60,000 bases of DNA. Origin: Tubulanus polymorphus (taxonomy: Eukaryota > Nemertea > Palaeonemertea > Tubulaniformes > Tubulanidae). This document shows positions 24,801 through 35,498 of this stretch, piece after piece. Made by a program: the position numbers and the translations under genes. The DNA lies in assembly GCF_964204645.1 (NCBI RefSeq), contig NC_134033.1, positions 9,522,231 to 9,582,230 on the forward strand, given 5' to 3'. Each line of letters begins with the position of its first letter. Position 1 is the first letter of the stretch. The notes beneath the pieces were generated by a model. The model had not been told where the DNA came from and made no database searches. It saw only the letters and a program-made list of their open reading frames with translations.

Positions 24801-25777
24801 ACGTTTTATCTAAAACAAGGAATGGTTCTAAAAAAAGTACATAGATATATTTCATTCAGTCACTCTAAATGGTTAGAAAAATATATAGATTTTAACACCA
24901 AACAGAGAACTGAAGCTAAAACTGATTTCGAAAAAGATTTCTTCAAGTTAATGAATAATGCATTCTATGGAAAAACTTGTGAAAATATTAGAAATAGAAA
25001 TGATATTGAGTTAGTCAGTAATGGTAAAAGGATAAGACATTTACAAACATATCCTAAGTTCATTGGTAACAGAATATTTGATGAAAATTTAGCTGCAGTT
25101 AAGATGAGAAGAACATCAATGAAATTTAATAAACCAATCTATGTTGGCGCTTCAGTTTTAGAATTATCAAAATTACTAATGTATGAATTCTATTATAATG
25201 TATTACAACCTCATTTTAGAGAAAAACATATAGAAATATTATATTTTGATACCGATTCTTACATATTAAAGATAAAAACTGATAACATAACAGATGATTT
25301 AAAAACATTAAAACATCATTATGATTTCAGTAATTATCCTAAAGATCATGAATTGTTTAGCAATGATAATAAAAAAGTTCCAGGGAAGTTTAAGGATGAA
25401 TTAGTTGGTGAAGAAATGATTGAATTGGTATTAGATCTAAAATGTATTCATATAAAACTAAAACTCATGAAGCTAAAAAGTTAAAAGGAATAACCAAAAG
25501 TGTAGTAGAAAAGAATATTCATTTCAAAGATTATATCAATTGTATATGCAAAGAAGAAGTTAGAAAACATAAGATGAGATGTTTAAGATCTGAAGATCAT
25601 GAAATATTTATTGAAGAAATTGAAAAGATAAGTCTAAACCCATTTGATGATAAAAGATATATTTTAGATGATGGAATTCATACAGTTGCTTATGGTTGTA
25701 ATTTAGATGAATACTTAAAATTTAAAAGAGAAGAAACAAAAGAGAACGAGATAATGAAAAGAATTCTAACGTGTTAA
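21854..25777 (+). pseudogene. PolB: Polinton protein-primed DNA polymerase B (copy 1), several lesions
   Basis: Begins at ATG 21854 with two C2H2 zinc fingers (YYCPTCNINIDKSQKARHNK; YKCDTCNQSFSDKRYYKEH). A CFLWAIISCLHP segment and a third finger (LCRKCLHRF...HKQLC) follow. Next come the exonuclease motifs YGDFES, HNLSGYD and YLKSDVLLL, then polymerase motifs DANNLYG (A), MNNAFYGKT (B) and YFDTDSY (C). This is the full protein-primed PolB layout. Compared with copy 2, breaks are seen near 22340-22410 (deletion/frameshift), 22548 (stop), about 23485 (deletion), 24357-24359 (stop) and about 25430 (frameshift). All catalytic motifs survive. The enzyme would copy the linear element using a terminal protein as primer. 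Confidence 0.92.
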
Positions 25778-25806
25778 TCAAATTTTAATAAAAATATGTA
25801 TTATAA

Positions 25807-26160
25807 ATGGAGAGTAAACAAACACACAGTGAGAACAACAAATTATTTCTAGATAGAATAAAAGATACTTCAAATGTCAAATCAGTAGATTATAAATTTA
25901 AGAAGTTAACAGAATTAACAATCCATAAGAAATATCTAATTACAGATATTGTTACGGTTACTAACAAATATGGAGATAAATTAGTTATACACTTAGAATA
26001 TGAAGGATTAAAAGGAAATACATATAAATTCAGAACATATTTACCGGATAGATTTCATAGATTATCAAGTGAAGATTTAGAAGAATTATGTTCTGGAGAT
26101 TTCTATTTCGTATACAAAGGTAAGAATGAAAAAGGGCACCATGAAATAGATTTCGAATAA
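25807..26160 (+). CDS. Small conserved Polinton protein downstream of PolB (117 aa), intact
   Basis: Starts at ATG 25807, 27 bases after the polymerase stop, and is open for 117 codons. The core reads as a small beta-rich domain (KKYLITDIVTVTNKYGDKLV, EYEGLKGN, RTYLPDRFHRL) ending in FVYKGK and an acidic tail. Proteins of this type are common just after PolB in invertebrate Polintons and have an OB-fold-like strand pattern, so single-stranded DNA binding is a reasonable guess and no more. The copy-2 counterpart at 53148 is four residues shorter near the N-terminus. Its leader lacks the T-run seen before later genes. Confidence 0.8.
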   Translation: MESKQTHSENNKLFLDRIKDTSNVKSVDYKFKKLTELTIHKKYLITDIVTVTNKYGDKLVIHLEYEGLKGNTYKFRTYLPDRFHRLSSEDLEELCSGDFYFVYKGKNEKGHHEIDFE

Positions 26161-26177
26161 GAACATATGTAAAATAA

Positions 26178-26929
26178 ATGGTAGAATTAAAAGAATACAT
26201 GATATTTGTTGATTCTAGAAGGCTTACAAATTATAAATCTCATAATTTACTAGTACAATTAGATAGAGATTTCAAGAATTGTGTTGATTTAAAATTAGTT
26301 AATATAAGTTTATGTAATTCTTTTTATAATATATCGAATAAAACTATTGAACATAGAGCCTTTTTAGTTTTTAATAGACACATAGATTCATATATTTAAA
26401 ACCGGGGTTATATAATTTAGATACATTAGCACAAGAAATTAATAGAAAAGCCTGGCACAAATTAGGTAGTAGTTCTGGGTTTAGTATTAGATTTTTTAAA
26501 AGTGATAGTTCTGATAGGATAAAGAAAAGGTTGTCTAATAGTGAAAAACATAAATTTATGGTAAAAAAACCTATAGCTAAACTGTTAGGAATTCTTCCAG
26601 ATAGATCTTTTACAAATATTGACGCTACTACACCAAACTTAATACCTTACACACATTTCTATATTTATTGCAATTTAATCGATCCTACAAAAACATTCGA
26701 AGCAACTAAAGATATAACTTGTAATTCTGGTTTACTAAACATTTTACCATTGAAGAATGTTAAAGAATTTGGAACGCAAATAAATTATAATTTAACAGAA
26801 TGTGATTTCAAACCATGCATTCCTCGTTTTAATAATTTTAGATTAGAAATTAGAAATCATAATGGGCACTTAATTGATTTAAATAATTTCCCTGTAATTT
26901 ATGAATCAGTTATAAGATGTAGAGAGTAA
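26178..26929 (+). pseudogene. Candidate penton-like minor capsid protein (copy 1), frameshifted
   Basis: The N-terminus, from ATG 26178, contains YMIFVDSRRLTNYKSHNLLV and KLVNISLCNSFYNIS. A central KPGLYNLDTLAQEIN segment follows, and the C-terminus has FNNFRLEIRNHNGHLIDLNN. Polinton/adintovirus minor capsid (penton) proteins share the same series of segments: 'IyIDSR' near the start, 'L-PG-Y-L-L-IN' in the middle and 'I-I-d-nG-liDlnn-P' at the end. I therefore infer a single jelly-roll capsid vertex protein. The frame is lost near 26350-26400 and recovers in another frame. Copy 2 keeps this middle part but is broken elsewhere. Confidence 0.6.
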
Positions 26930-26949
26930 TTTTTTTCACTATATAAATG
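26930..26949 (+). promoter_or_regulatory. T-run plus TATATAAATG leader (example, copy 1)
   Basis: Between the stop of the previous gene and the next ATG lie only AATTTTTTTCAC and TATATAAATG. The same arrangement precedes many other virion-type genes in both Polinton copies. Confidence 0.6.
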
Positions 26950-27282
26950 AATATAACTGTTGGACCGAGTATATGTTTTGGGTTTGATTTTAAACATGGT
27001 AAAGAAATGAGAATTAAACTAAATGACGTAGTTACTGATATAAAAAGTAAATCATTTAACAATGCAACAATGATTAATAAAGAAAATTATAATATAGAAA
27101 AAGTAATTGATTTAATTAAATCACCTTTAGAATATTATGAATTAAATGAAGATGGAATTATTGATGATATTAAAAACATATTAACCAAAATATATGATAA
27201 TCATAAAAGTAGTAATGAAATAAATGTTGAATTAATCATAAATAAGTTAACTAAACATTTTGATGATAGTAATTTTTTTTGA
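26947..27282 (+). CDS. Uncharacterised Polinton protein, 111 aa, intact
   Basis: Starts at ATG 26947 right after a T-run/TATATAAATG leader. It opens with NITVGPSICFGFDFKHGKEM and is otherwise helical, acidic and lysine-rich. No membrane segment or known motif is visible. The copy-2 counterpart (54281-54622) is open and nearly identical, which suggests purifying selection or a recent common source. I do not recognise the family. Its place between the candidate penton gene and the membrane-protein cluster suggests a virion or assembly role. Confidence 0.75.
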   Translation: MNITVGPSICFGFDFKHGKEMRIKLNDVVTDIKSKSFNNATMINKENYNIEKVIDLIKSPLEYYELNEDGIIDDIKNILTKIYDNHKSSNEINVELIINKLTKHFDDSNFF

Positions 27283-27289
27283 TAAATAA

Positions 27290-27511
27290 ATGAGTGATAA
27301 TAAGTGGATAATAACTGGATTATATAATGGAGCATTACTATCAGTTGGAACTGTTGGTTATTCAATGGTATTAAAAAAAGTATTCAAAATGGGAAGTGTT
27401 AATGTTGATAGATTTGATATCAATGATATTTTAAAATTAACATTAGCAGTTACTTTATCTAATTTAACTATTGATTATTTGGAAAAACAAAAATATATTC
27501 CTCCCATATAA
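27290..27511 (+). CDS. Small Polinton membrane protein, 73 aa, intact in copy 1
   Basis: Starts at ATG 27290, six bases after the previous stop, with a T-run/GATAAATAAATG leader. Two hydrophobic segments (ITGLYNGALLSVGTVGYSMV; ILKLTLAVTLSNLTI) flank a short basic stretch, so a double-spanning small membrane protein is likely. The copy-2 version has a TGA stop at codon 10. Function unknown. Confidence 0.75.
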   Translation: MSDNKWIITGLYNGALLSVGTVGYSMVLKKVFKMGSVNVDRFDINDILKLTLAVTLSNLTIDYLEKQKYIPPI

Positions 27512-27535
27512 ATACATAATTATTTTACTAAATAA

Positions 27536-27958
27536 ATGGCTTCTGCAGTTATAACTATTATAGGATCGGCAATTGTTAACGCTTTAGCATTTACTGGGGG
27601 CGGTTATTTATTTAAGCATATTGATAGAAATGGATCATTAACAGAACAAAAAAGACATAACTTAGCATTAGAGAAATACAATAAAGCAGCAGAAGAATAT
27701 AGAGAAAAGAGGCAAAACTATATGGATTATATTAACAAGGAATTATATGATCAGAAGATTTCACATAGAGATTTTCAATCAGTTGATGATGCAATGAGTT
27801 TATATAACGCGGTAACCAATAAAGAAAAATTACATCTACATAAACCTACAATATCAGATTATTATACCCCAAGTAATGAACAGAAGAAATATGAAATAAT
27901 ATGGATTTTAGGTGGAACAGTTATTGTTATATTTGTTGCTTATAAGTTTACTAATTAG
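27536..27958 (+). CDS. Conserved Polinton coiled-coil/membrane-anchored protein, 140 aa
   Basis: Starts at ATG 27536. It begins with a glycine-rich hydrophobic segment (IGSAIVNALAFTGGGYLFKH). A charged helix follows (QKRHNLALEKYNKAAEEYRE, then RQNYMDYINKEL), then the motif SDYYTPSNEQ and a C-terminal membrane segment (WILGGTVIVIFVAYKF). The order 'N-A-F-G / RH-LA-EK--KA / DF-SVDDAM--Y / DYY-PS' recurs in small proteins of many metazoan Polintons and is of unknown function. It is intact here and in copy 2 (54870). Confidence 0.82.
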   Translation: MASAVITIIGSAIVNALAFTGGGYLFKHIDRNGSLTEQKRHNLALEKYNKAAEEYREKRQNYMDYINKELYDQKISHRDFQSVDDAMSLYNAVTNKEKLHLHKPTISDYYTPSNEQKKYEIIWILGGTVIVIFVAYKFTN

Positions 27959-27977
27959 TAATTTTTTTGCTAAATAA

Positions 27978-28390
27978 ATGGATGATAAAGTTGATAATAT
28001 TGATATCATTCCTCATGATATAAATAAAACTAAATTAAAAATATATTTAGAAAAACAAATATTAGAATTTGAAAATGATTTAAAAGTTAAAAAGAAAAAA
28101 TATTTAAAATCTAAAATTATATATTATTTGATTATAAGTGGTTCGGTTACAATTAGTTCTGTAATAACATTTCTAGCAATATTCAGCCCATTAACACCTT
28201 TAGCTATATCAATTGGTGTATTAGGATTAAGTTCAAGTGTTTTAACTGGTATAAGTTCAAAATTAAATATAAAAAGTAATAAAGAAAAAAATTAACTAAT
28301 ATAAAAGAAATTAATAAATTAAAGAATACACTAGATTATATAATAAGTTTAAATGGTCATATAACAGTTGAAGAACAAGATAAATTATTA
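27978..28390 (+). pseudogene. Small Polinton membrane protein (copy 1), frameshifted and fused to next gene
   Basis: Starts at ATG 27978 after a T-run/GCTAAATAAATG leader. A basic N-terminal helix precedes a long hydrophobic hairpin (IIYYLIISGSVTISSVITFL; PLTPLAISIGVLGLSSSVLT). A frameshift near 28288 ends the open frame early. The rest continues in another frame to about 28390, where a deletion relative to copy 2 (bases about 55735-56013 there) removes the gene's end and the start of the next gene. The two coding remnants now abut. The intact counterpart is at 55312. Confidence 0.7.
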
Positions 28391-28648
28391 AAAGAAATTA
28401 AATTAAAAGAATTAAATTTTGCTGTTTATTGTGCAACAAAAGGATGTGGAATTAGTTGGAATGATCATTTAAATAAACCAAGTTTACCATTGATGTTATC
28501 ACTTTTTAGATTTCATACATATTTTCAAATAAAATTAATATTAGATGAATTAGAATGTCCTTTACCAGTTTCAAAATATTTTAAAGAATTGAATAATAAT
28601 ATTAATTTTTCTAAGTTTTATAAAATATGTAATGAATTTAATATTAAT
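28391..28648 (+). pseudogene. Polinton-conserved protein (PX/PY class), 5' fragment of split gene
   Basis: Contains LNFAVYCATKGCGISWNDHL and LFRFHTYFQIKLILDELECP, matching residues about 85-165 of the intact 460-aa gene in copy 2. The first 80-odd codons were lost in the deletion noted for the preceding gene. The fragment stops at about 28648, where a 7.7-kb insert begins. The remainder of the gene resumes at 36334. Confidence 0.8.
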
Positions 28649-28849
28649 TAGGGTTTTCTGTTATTTCACAGAAAACCCTATTGATATCCGCGTGATTATT
28701 ATTATTATTATTTTCTTCCACACTATTTTTACCAAAAGAACATAGGCTTTGTTACCTTACAACTGTTTCATATACAATCCATATAATATCGTTCAGCTCA
28801 CTGAGATCTACAAATAGCCCGCGTGTTTTTTCACGAATCATCGTTACAA

Positions 28850-29560
28850 AAGCGCTGTCGGGCCGTAAACATCGAAAATTTAGCCCCATTCAATGGGGCG
28901 ACATGTTTTTCGAGTCGTCATCCCGAAATCAACCCGCAGGCCGACTGTCACTTCGATTATCAATTCAAGTATAAATGAACTAATTTATTGCCACAGACTT
29001 CAAATTCAGTCGCGGTCTTCAAACAGTGATTTTAACAATTGCCCATTTTCTTCATCAAATCATATTACCGATACACTGGAAATTTACTACTTTAGATTTT
29101 AAAAGCACTGTCCAGCCGTAAACATCGACGAATCGACGTGTGTTACTACATCGTCGTTCCGGGGATCAGCTGCGAGTTTCTCCTCATCATGAGAATCAAA
29201 TCGAGTACAAATTAATTTATTACTACCAGTGATTTGGCTGCGGGTTTCAAGGAGTTAGTATAACAATACCTATTTTTCTTCACCGAATTAACCGTGTATT
29301 TACTAAGATAAATCTTTAGTGTACCGGGGAATCGTAGGCCTAAACTAAACACGCCGAAGAGATATAGCGGAGAAAAGCTGTTATGTCGACGAGGTATCAA
29401 AATAAAAGAATATATTACTTTATTCGGCCGCGGGCTTCAACCTCTATATCAATACCATCAATACTCTATATTTCCTACAGTACATACCGATCATTGTCAA
29501 ATGCACAAGTTATTTACTAAATACAAGTATATAACACACTCCTATCCGTATGCTGGACTC
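28850..29560. repeat. Degenerate tandem repeat of about 230-260 bp
   Basis: Phrases such as GCTGTCSGGCCGTAAACATCGA, AATTTATTNCCA and GGCKGCGGGYTTCAA recur about three times across this stretch with many changes. No gene is visible, and sequence on either side is non-coding. Confidence 0.35.
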
Positions 29561-29576
29561 ACTTGACATTCGGAGT

Positions 29577-29655
29577 AAGCGTTCGCTGTGGGGGAAAGGG
29601 ATCGTTCGCTGTGTCGCTTGAAGTGTTTATCGAGTTTGACGCGGCTTTAGGCCTA
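29577..29655 (+). repeat. About 80-bp direct repeat flanking the foldback element (left)
   Basis: AAGCGTTCGCTGTGGGGGAA and the following GATCGTTCGCTGTGTCGCTT reappear nearly unchanged at 32120-32200, on the other side of the large inverted repeat. The pair could be remains of a longer host sequence duplicated when the foldback element arrived. Confidence 0.6.
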
Positions 29656-29842
29656 CCGGTACTGAGCTTTACTGTATCAAACAAACGCAGTACAATTGTT
29701 GCTTTTATTAACGGACTCATTGGATTGAACTTCAAAACAAAATTTACGATATTTAGGTGGGTTGTTAAATTCAATAGGCCTACGACCAATCTGTCCGGAT
29801 GTTAGGCCTACGCATATACATAGGCCTACATAGGCTAGTAGC

Positions 29843-32101
29843 TATGGTGGCTGATTAGGGCCAAGTTAAAAAAAAAAAATTTCGTGCAATATACCATGCA
29901 AAAAATATATTGCTTCGTTTCTGCGTCCGTTTCTGCGCGGCGCAAAAACGAAATTTACCGCGCTAAAACGCGCCAAAACGAGCGCAGAAACGAAATTTCG
30001 TTTTAGCGCCCGTTTTGGCGCGTTTCTGCGCGGTGATTTCTCGTTTTTGCGCCGCGCAAAAACGAAGTTCGTTTCTGCGTCCGTTTTTGCGCCGCGCAAA
30101 AACGAAATTTACCGCGCAGAAACGCGCCAAAACGAGCGCAGAAACGAACCTTCGTTTTAGCGCCCGTTTTAGCGCCTTTTAGCGCGGTGATTTCTCGTTT
30201 TTGCGCCCCGCAAAAACGAACTTCGTTTCTGCGTCCGTTTTTGCGGGGCGCCAAAACGAAATTTACCGCGCAGAAACGCGCCAAAACGAGCGCAGAAACG
30301 AACCTTCGTTTTAGCGCCCGTTTTGGCGCGTTTTAGCGCGGTGATTTCTCGTTTTTGCGCCCCCCAAAAACGAACTTCGTTTCTGCGTCCGTTTTTGCGG
30401 GGCGCCAAAACGAAATTTACCGCGCAGAAACGCGCCAAAACGAGCGCAGAAACGAACCTTCGTTTTAGCGCCCGTTTTGGCGCGTTTTAGCGCGGTGATT
30501 TCTCGTTTTTGCGCCCCGCAAAAACGAACTTCGTTTCAGCGTCCGTTTTTGCGCGGCGCAAAAACGAAATTTACCGCGCAGAAACGCGCCAAAACGAGCG
30601 CCAAAACGAACGTTCGTTTTAGCGCCCGTTTTGGCGCGTTTCTGCGCGGTGATTTCTCGTTTTTGCGCCCCGCAAAAACGAAGTTCGTTTCTGCGTCCGT
30701 TTTTGCGCCGCGCAAAAACGAAATTTACCGCGCCGAAACGCGCCAAAACGAGCGCAGAAACGAACCTTCGTTTTAGCGCCCGTTTTAGCGCGTTTTAGCG
30801 CGGTGATTTCTCGTTTTTGCGCCCCGCAAAAACGAACTTCGTTTCTGCGTCCGTTTTTGCGGGGCGCAAAAACGAAATTTACCGCGCAGAAACGCGCCAA
30901 AACGAGCGCAGAAACGAACTTTCGTTTTAGCGCCCGTTTTGGCGCGTTTTAGCGCGGTGATTTCTCGTTTTTGCGCCCCGCAAAAACGAACTTCGTTTCT
31001 GCGTCCATTTTTACCACGTGGTGCAGTCCCGAGCCGTGCATTCTAGGTCACAACGGCACCACGTGGTAACTACACGCGCACGCCCTACTCTCTTCTCAAC
31101 CGTGAATATAACCACTATTCTTGACGCACTGGCTACCGCATCAAAACGTCAATTTTTACAAATATTTAATTTGAATTTGTTTAATTTTAAGTGAAGGCAG
31201 TGCTACTGGCTTTCGTAAAAAATCAGAAAATCACCGATAAAGGAAGTTTTATTGCGTATAAACGTAACTCTGAAAATTAAATTAATTAGAAAATAATTGG
31301 TATAATAATACAACGTTTTAAGGCCGTAATTAGTATCACGAGATGAACCCTGGCGCCACCATCCGACCAAAATTACCGCGCATGAACGAAGAAACGAAGT
31401 TCGTTTTTGCGCGGCGCAAAAACGAGAAATCACCGCGCAGAAACGCGCCAAAACGGGCGCTAAAACGAACGTTCGTTTCTGCGCTCGTTTTGGCGCGTTT
31501 CTGCGCGGTAAATTTCGTTTTTGCGCCGCGCAAAAACGGACGCAGAAACGAACTTCGTTTTTGCGGGGCGCAAAAACGAGAAATCACCGCGCTAAAACGC
31601 GCCAAAACGGGCGCTAAAACGAATGTCGTTTCTACGCTCGTTTTGGCGCGTTTCTGCGCGGTAAATTTCGTTTTGGCGCCCCGCAAAAACGGACGCAGAA
31701 ACGAACTTCGTTTTTGCGGGGCGCAAAAACGAGAAATCACCGCGCAGAAACGCGCCAAAACGGGCGCTAAAACGAACGTTCGTTTCTGCGCTCGTTTTGG
31801 CGCGTTTCTGCGCGGTAAATTTCGTTTTTGCGCCGCGCAAAAACGGACGCTGAAACGAACTTCGTTTTTGCGGGGCGCAAAAACGAGAAATCACCGCGCT
31901 AAAACGCGCCAAAACGGGCGCTAAAACGAACGTTCGTTTCTGCGCTCGTTTTGGCGCGTTTCTGCGCGGTAAATTTCGTTTTGGCGCCCCGCAAAAACGG
32001 ACGCAGAAACGAAGCAATATATTTTTTGCATGGTATATTGCACGAAATTTTTTTTTTTTTAACTTGGCCCTAATCAGCCGCCATACTAATCAGCCACCAT
32101 A
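29843..32101. mobile_element. 2.3-kb foldback element with arms made of 154-bp GC-rich tandem units
   Basis: The left end is TATGGTGGCTGATTAGGGCC and the right end is its complement, with an extra 16-bp terminal duplication. Next inside both ends come an A-run, then ATTTCGTGCAATATACCATG. The arms (about 29920-31005 and 31376-32015) are tandem arrays with a strict 154-bp period: phrase TTCGTTTCTGCGTCC at about 30067, 30221, 30375, 30529, 30683, 30837 and 30991. The right arm has the array in reverse (period 152-154). The centre (31005-31375) is unique. Long open frames across the arrays are repeat artefacts. Confidence 0.85.
31011..31069. repeat. 59-bp inverted repeat with two CACGTG palindromes at foldback centre
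   Basis: TTACCACGTGGTGC and, 31 bases later, GCACCACGTGGTAA are exact complements. Each contains the self-palindrome ACCACGTGGT. It sits at the apex of the large inverted repeat. Confidence 0.7.
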
Positions 32102-32119
32102 AGTAGCCTCTACTAGGTT

Positions 32120-32200
32120 AAGCGTTCGCTGTAGGGGAAAGGAGATCGTTCGCTGTGTCGCTTGAAGTGTTTATCGAGTTTTACGCGACCTTAAGGCTTT
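32120..32200 (+). repeat. About 80-bp direct repeat flanking the foldback element (right)
   Basis: Near-identical to 29577-29655 (AAGCGTTCGCTGTAGGGGAA, then CGTTCGCTGTGTCGCTTGAA). Immediately after it, at 32202, TATGGTGGCTGATAAGGGCC restates the foldback terminus in direct orientation and leads into the 31-bp satellite. Confidence 0.6.
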
Positions 32201-32299
32201 AGTATGGTGGCTGATAAGGGCCATGCGTAAAAGAAACACGTATATGCAAATGAGGGCGACATTATGACAAAACCACAAAACTAAAATAAAGCGACAAAA

Positions 32300-34085
32300 C
32301 ATTATTTCGGTTTTGTCGCCCGCGACAATTTTTTTTTTGTCGCGGTTTTATCACCCGCGACAATTCATTATTTTGGTTTTATCGCCCGCAACAATTCATT
32401 ACTTTGGTTTTGTCGCCCGCGACAATTCAATATTTTGGTTTTGTCGCCCGCGACAATTCAAGATTTTGATTTTATCGCCCGCGACAATTAAATATTTTGG
32501 TTTTATCGTCCGCGACAATTCATCATTTTGGTTTTGTCGCCCGCGATAATTCATTATTTTGGTTTTATCGCCCGCGACAATTCATTATTTTGGTTTTATA
32601 TTTTGTTTTTGTCGCCCACGACAATTCAATATTTTGGTTTTATCGTCCGCGACAATTCATCATTTTGGTTTTGTCGCCCGCGATAATTCATTATTTTGGT
32701 TTTATCGCCCGTGACAATTCATCATTTTGGTTTTATCGCCCGCGACTATTCATTATTTTGATTTTGTCGCCCGCGACAATTCATTATTTTGGTTTTATCG
32801 CCAGCGACAATTCAATATTTTGGATTTATCGCCAGCGGTAATTCATTATTTTGTTTTTATTGCCTGCGACAATTCATTATTTTGGTTTTGTCGCCCGCGA
32901 CAATTCATTATTTTGGTTTTATCGCCCGCGACAATTCATTATTTTGGTTTTGTCGCCCCGACAATTCTTTTTTTTTTTGGTTTTGTCGCCCGCGACAATT
33001 CATTAGTTTGGTTTTTGTCGCCCACGACAATTCAATATTTTGCTTTTATCGCCCGCGACAATTCGTTTCTTTGGTTTTATCTCCAGCGACAATTCATTAT
33101 TTTGGTTTTGTCGCCCGTGACAATTCTTCTTTTTGGTTTTGTCGCCCGAGACAATTCATTATTTTTTTTAAATATTTTGTTTTTGTCGTCCGCGACAATT
33201 TTTTTTTGGTTTTGTTGCCCGCGACAATTTACCATTTTGGTTTTGTCGCCCGCGACAATTCTTTTTTTGGTTTTGTCGCCCGCGACAATTCATTAGTTTG
33301 ATTTTATCGCCCGCGACAATTCATTATTTTGGTTTTATCGCCCGCGACAATTCATTATTTTGGTTTTTTCGCCCCGACAATTCTTTTTTGGTTTTGTCGC
33401 CCGCGACAATTCATTAGTTTGGTTTTGTCTCCCGCGACAATTCAATATTTTGGTTTTATCGCCCGCGACAATTCATTACTTTGGTTTTATCTCCAGCGAC
33501 AATTCATTATTTTGGTTTTGTCGCCCGCGACAATTCATTATTTTGGTTGTGTCGCCCGAGACAATTCATTATTTTGGTTTTATCGCCAGCGACAATTCAT
33601 TATTTTGGTTTTATCGCCCACGAAAATTCATTATTTTGGTTTTGTCGCCCACGACAATTCACCATTTTGGTTTTATCGCCAGCGACAATTCATTATTTTG
33701 GTTTTATCGCCCGCGACAATTCATTATTTTGGTTTTGTCGCCCCGACAATTCTTTTTTGGTTTTGTCGCCCGCGACAATTCATTAGTTTGGTTTTGTCTC
33801 CCGCGACAATTCAATATTTTGGTTTTATCGCCCGCGACAATTCATTACTTTGGTTTTATCTCCAGCGACAATTCATTATTTTGGTTTTGTCGCCCGCGAC
33901 AATTCATTATTTTGGTTTTATATTTTGTTTTTGTCGCCCGCGACAATTCATTATTTTGGTTTTATTTTTTTTTTCATTAGTTTCAATTCATTAGTTTGGT
34001 TTTGTCTCCCGCGACAATTCAATATTTTCGTTTTATCACCCGCGACAATTCATTAGTTTGGTTTTGTCGCCCGCGACAATTCTTT
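32300..34085. repeat. 31-bp palindromic satellite, main block
   Basis: About 55 units of a 31-bp monomer: TTGTCGCCCGCGACAA (a palindrome with 7-bp arms around CC) plus TTCATTATTTTGGTT. Variants carry TTATCGCC instead of TTGTCGCC, or a truncated GTCGCCCCGAC. There are higher-order duplications: a block around 33330-33540 is repeated at about 33700-33900. Since 31 is not a multiple of three, all three frames stay open and give meaningless FWF-rich peptides. Confidence 0.92.
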
Positions 34086-34088
34086 TTC

Positions 34089-35498
34089 AGTCCACTTGGG
34101 ACTTTAGTCCCAGCGGGCTATTGCGTTCACTTTTCGTCCGTCCGTCCGTCCATAGACGGAATCCAGTTATTTCGGGACGTTTTGAAGACGCTTCAAGGTA
34201 ATGTCTTGATATTTGGTTTATACATGTATCTACCCTAGACACATCGTCAGCCCAAAAACTGGCCCTGTCAGATTCAAGATGGTCGACTGGCAGCCATTGT
34301 TGTTTGCCATAATCAGCACTTTTTAAACATTTCCGAAGTTTTCGTGGGAAATTTTGAAGACGCTTTGATCAATTACCTTGATCTTTCGTTTATATTTGAA
34401 TCTACCAAAGGCCCATCAGCATAAGAAAATTGGGTCGATCTGACTCAAGATGGCCGTCCTATGACCTTTTTAGTGCCCAAAAATGTCAATTTTGGCCAGA
34501 ATTCTAGGTCCTGTAGCTTCCTACTGGTTTGCCATTTCTCATTGCAATTGCTGATGGGTATTCTTTAGAGAGGGATGTTTTATACCTGGGACAGGTATTT
34601 TGATCAGACAATTATGACGCAATTGGCGGCCATCTTGGTGTCATCAGTACTCATTCGTAGGTGGGAAAAAGTTTTTCCACATTAAATTGATACCTAAGCA
34701 TATTGTGTTACTATATTCAATTGGAAAGTTGTAGCCCATAACGTGTTCTATGATTTTGGTGAGTTTCAAGGTCATTGGTTTTTGTATGTGGCCATCAGGG
34801 GGCGTTGAATAATACAATAACTTAGTATCGCTATATTATATTTGTACCAAGGCATATTTTGTTACCATGATCAATTGCAAAGTTGTAGTTCATGACATCG
34901 TCTATGATTGTGGTGAGTTTTTAAGGACATTAGTTATTCCATATAGTCACCAGGGGGCGTTGAATAGTAGAAAAGCTTAGTTTTTCCTTATTAGATTGGT
35001 ACCTAGGCATAGTTTGTTACCATGATCCATTGTTAAGATGTAGTTCATGACATCGTCTATGATTGTGGTGAGTTTTTAAGGACATTAGTTATTCAATATA
35101 GTCACCAGGGGCACTGAATAGTAGAATGGCTTAGTATTTCCTTATTAGATTGGTACCTTGGCATATTTTGTTACTATGATCAATTGCAAAATTGTATTTC
35201 ATGACATGTACTACGATTGTGGTGAGTTTTAAGGTCATTGGGTTTTGCATATGGTCTCAAGAGGGCGTTGAATAGTAGAATAACTTAGTATTTCCATATT
35301 AAATTGGTAACGAGGCATATTTTGTTATCACAATCAATTACAAAATCATAGCTGCTCACATGTTCTATGATTGTGGTGGGTTTCAAGGTCATTGGTTTTT
35401 GTATATGGTCACTAGAGGGCGTTATGTATTTAAATTGTTAGATAGTTGAGCATTTGAAACCACTTCCCAAGTGAGCATGGAGTCCCTGGACCCCTAGT
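34089..35498 (+). mobile_element. Interspersed repeat family A, copy 3, inserted in the 31-bp satellite
   Basis: The copy begins GTCCACTTGGGAC and ends GGACCCCTAG, exactly as copy 2. Satellite units lie directly on both sides, so the element entered an existing array. It has the longest internal array of the three copies, about six units of 115-130 bp with TCTATGATTGTGGTGAGTTT and CACCAGGGGGCGTTGAATAG. Confidence 0.8.

Noticed and set aside
29866-32017. Several open reading frames on both strands (Arg/Phe-rich proteins)
   Set aside because: They follow the 154-bp tandem array in several frames at once and have no conserved domain; they are repeat artefacts.
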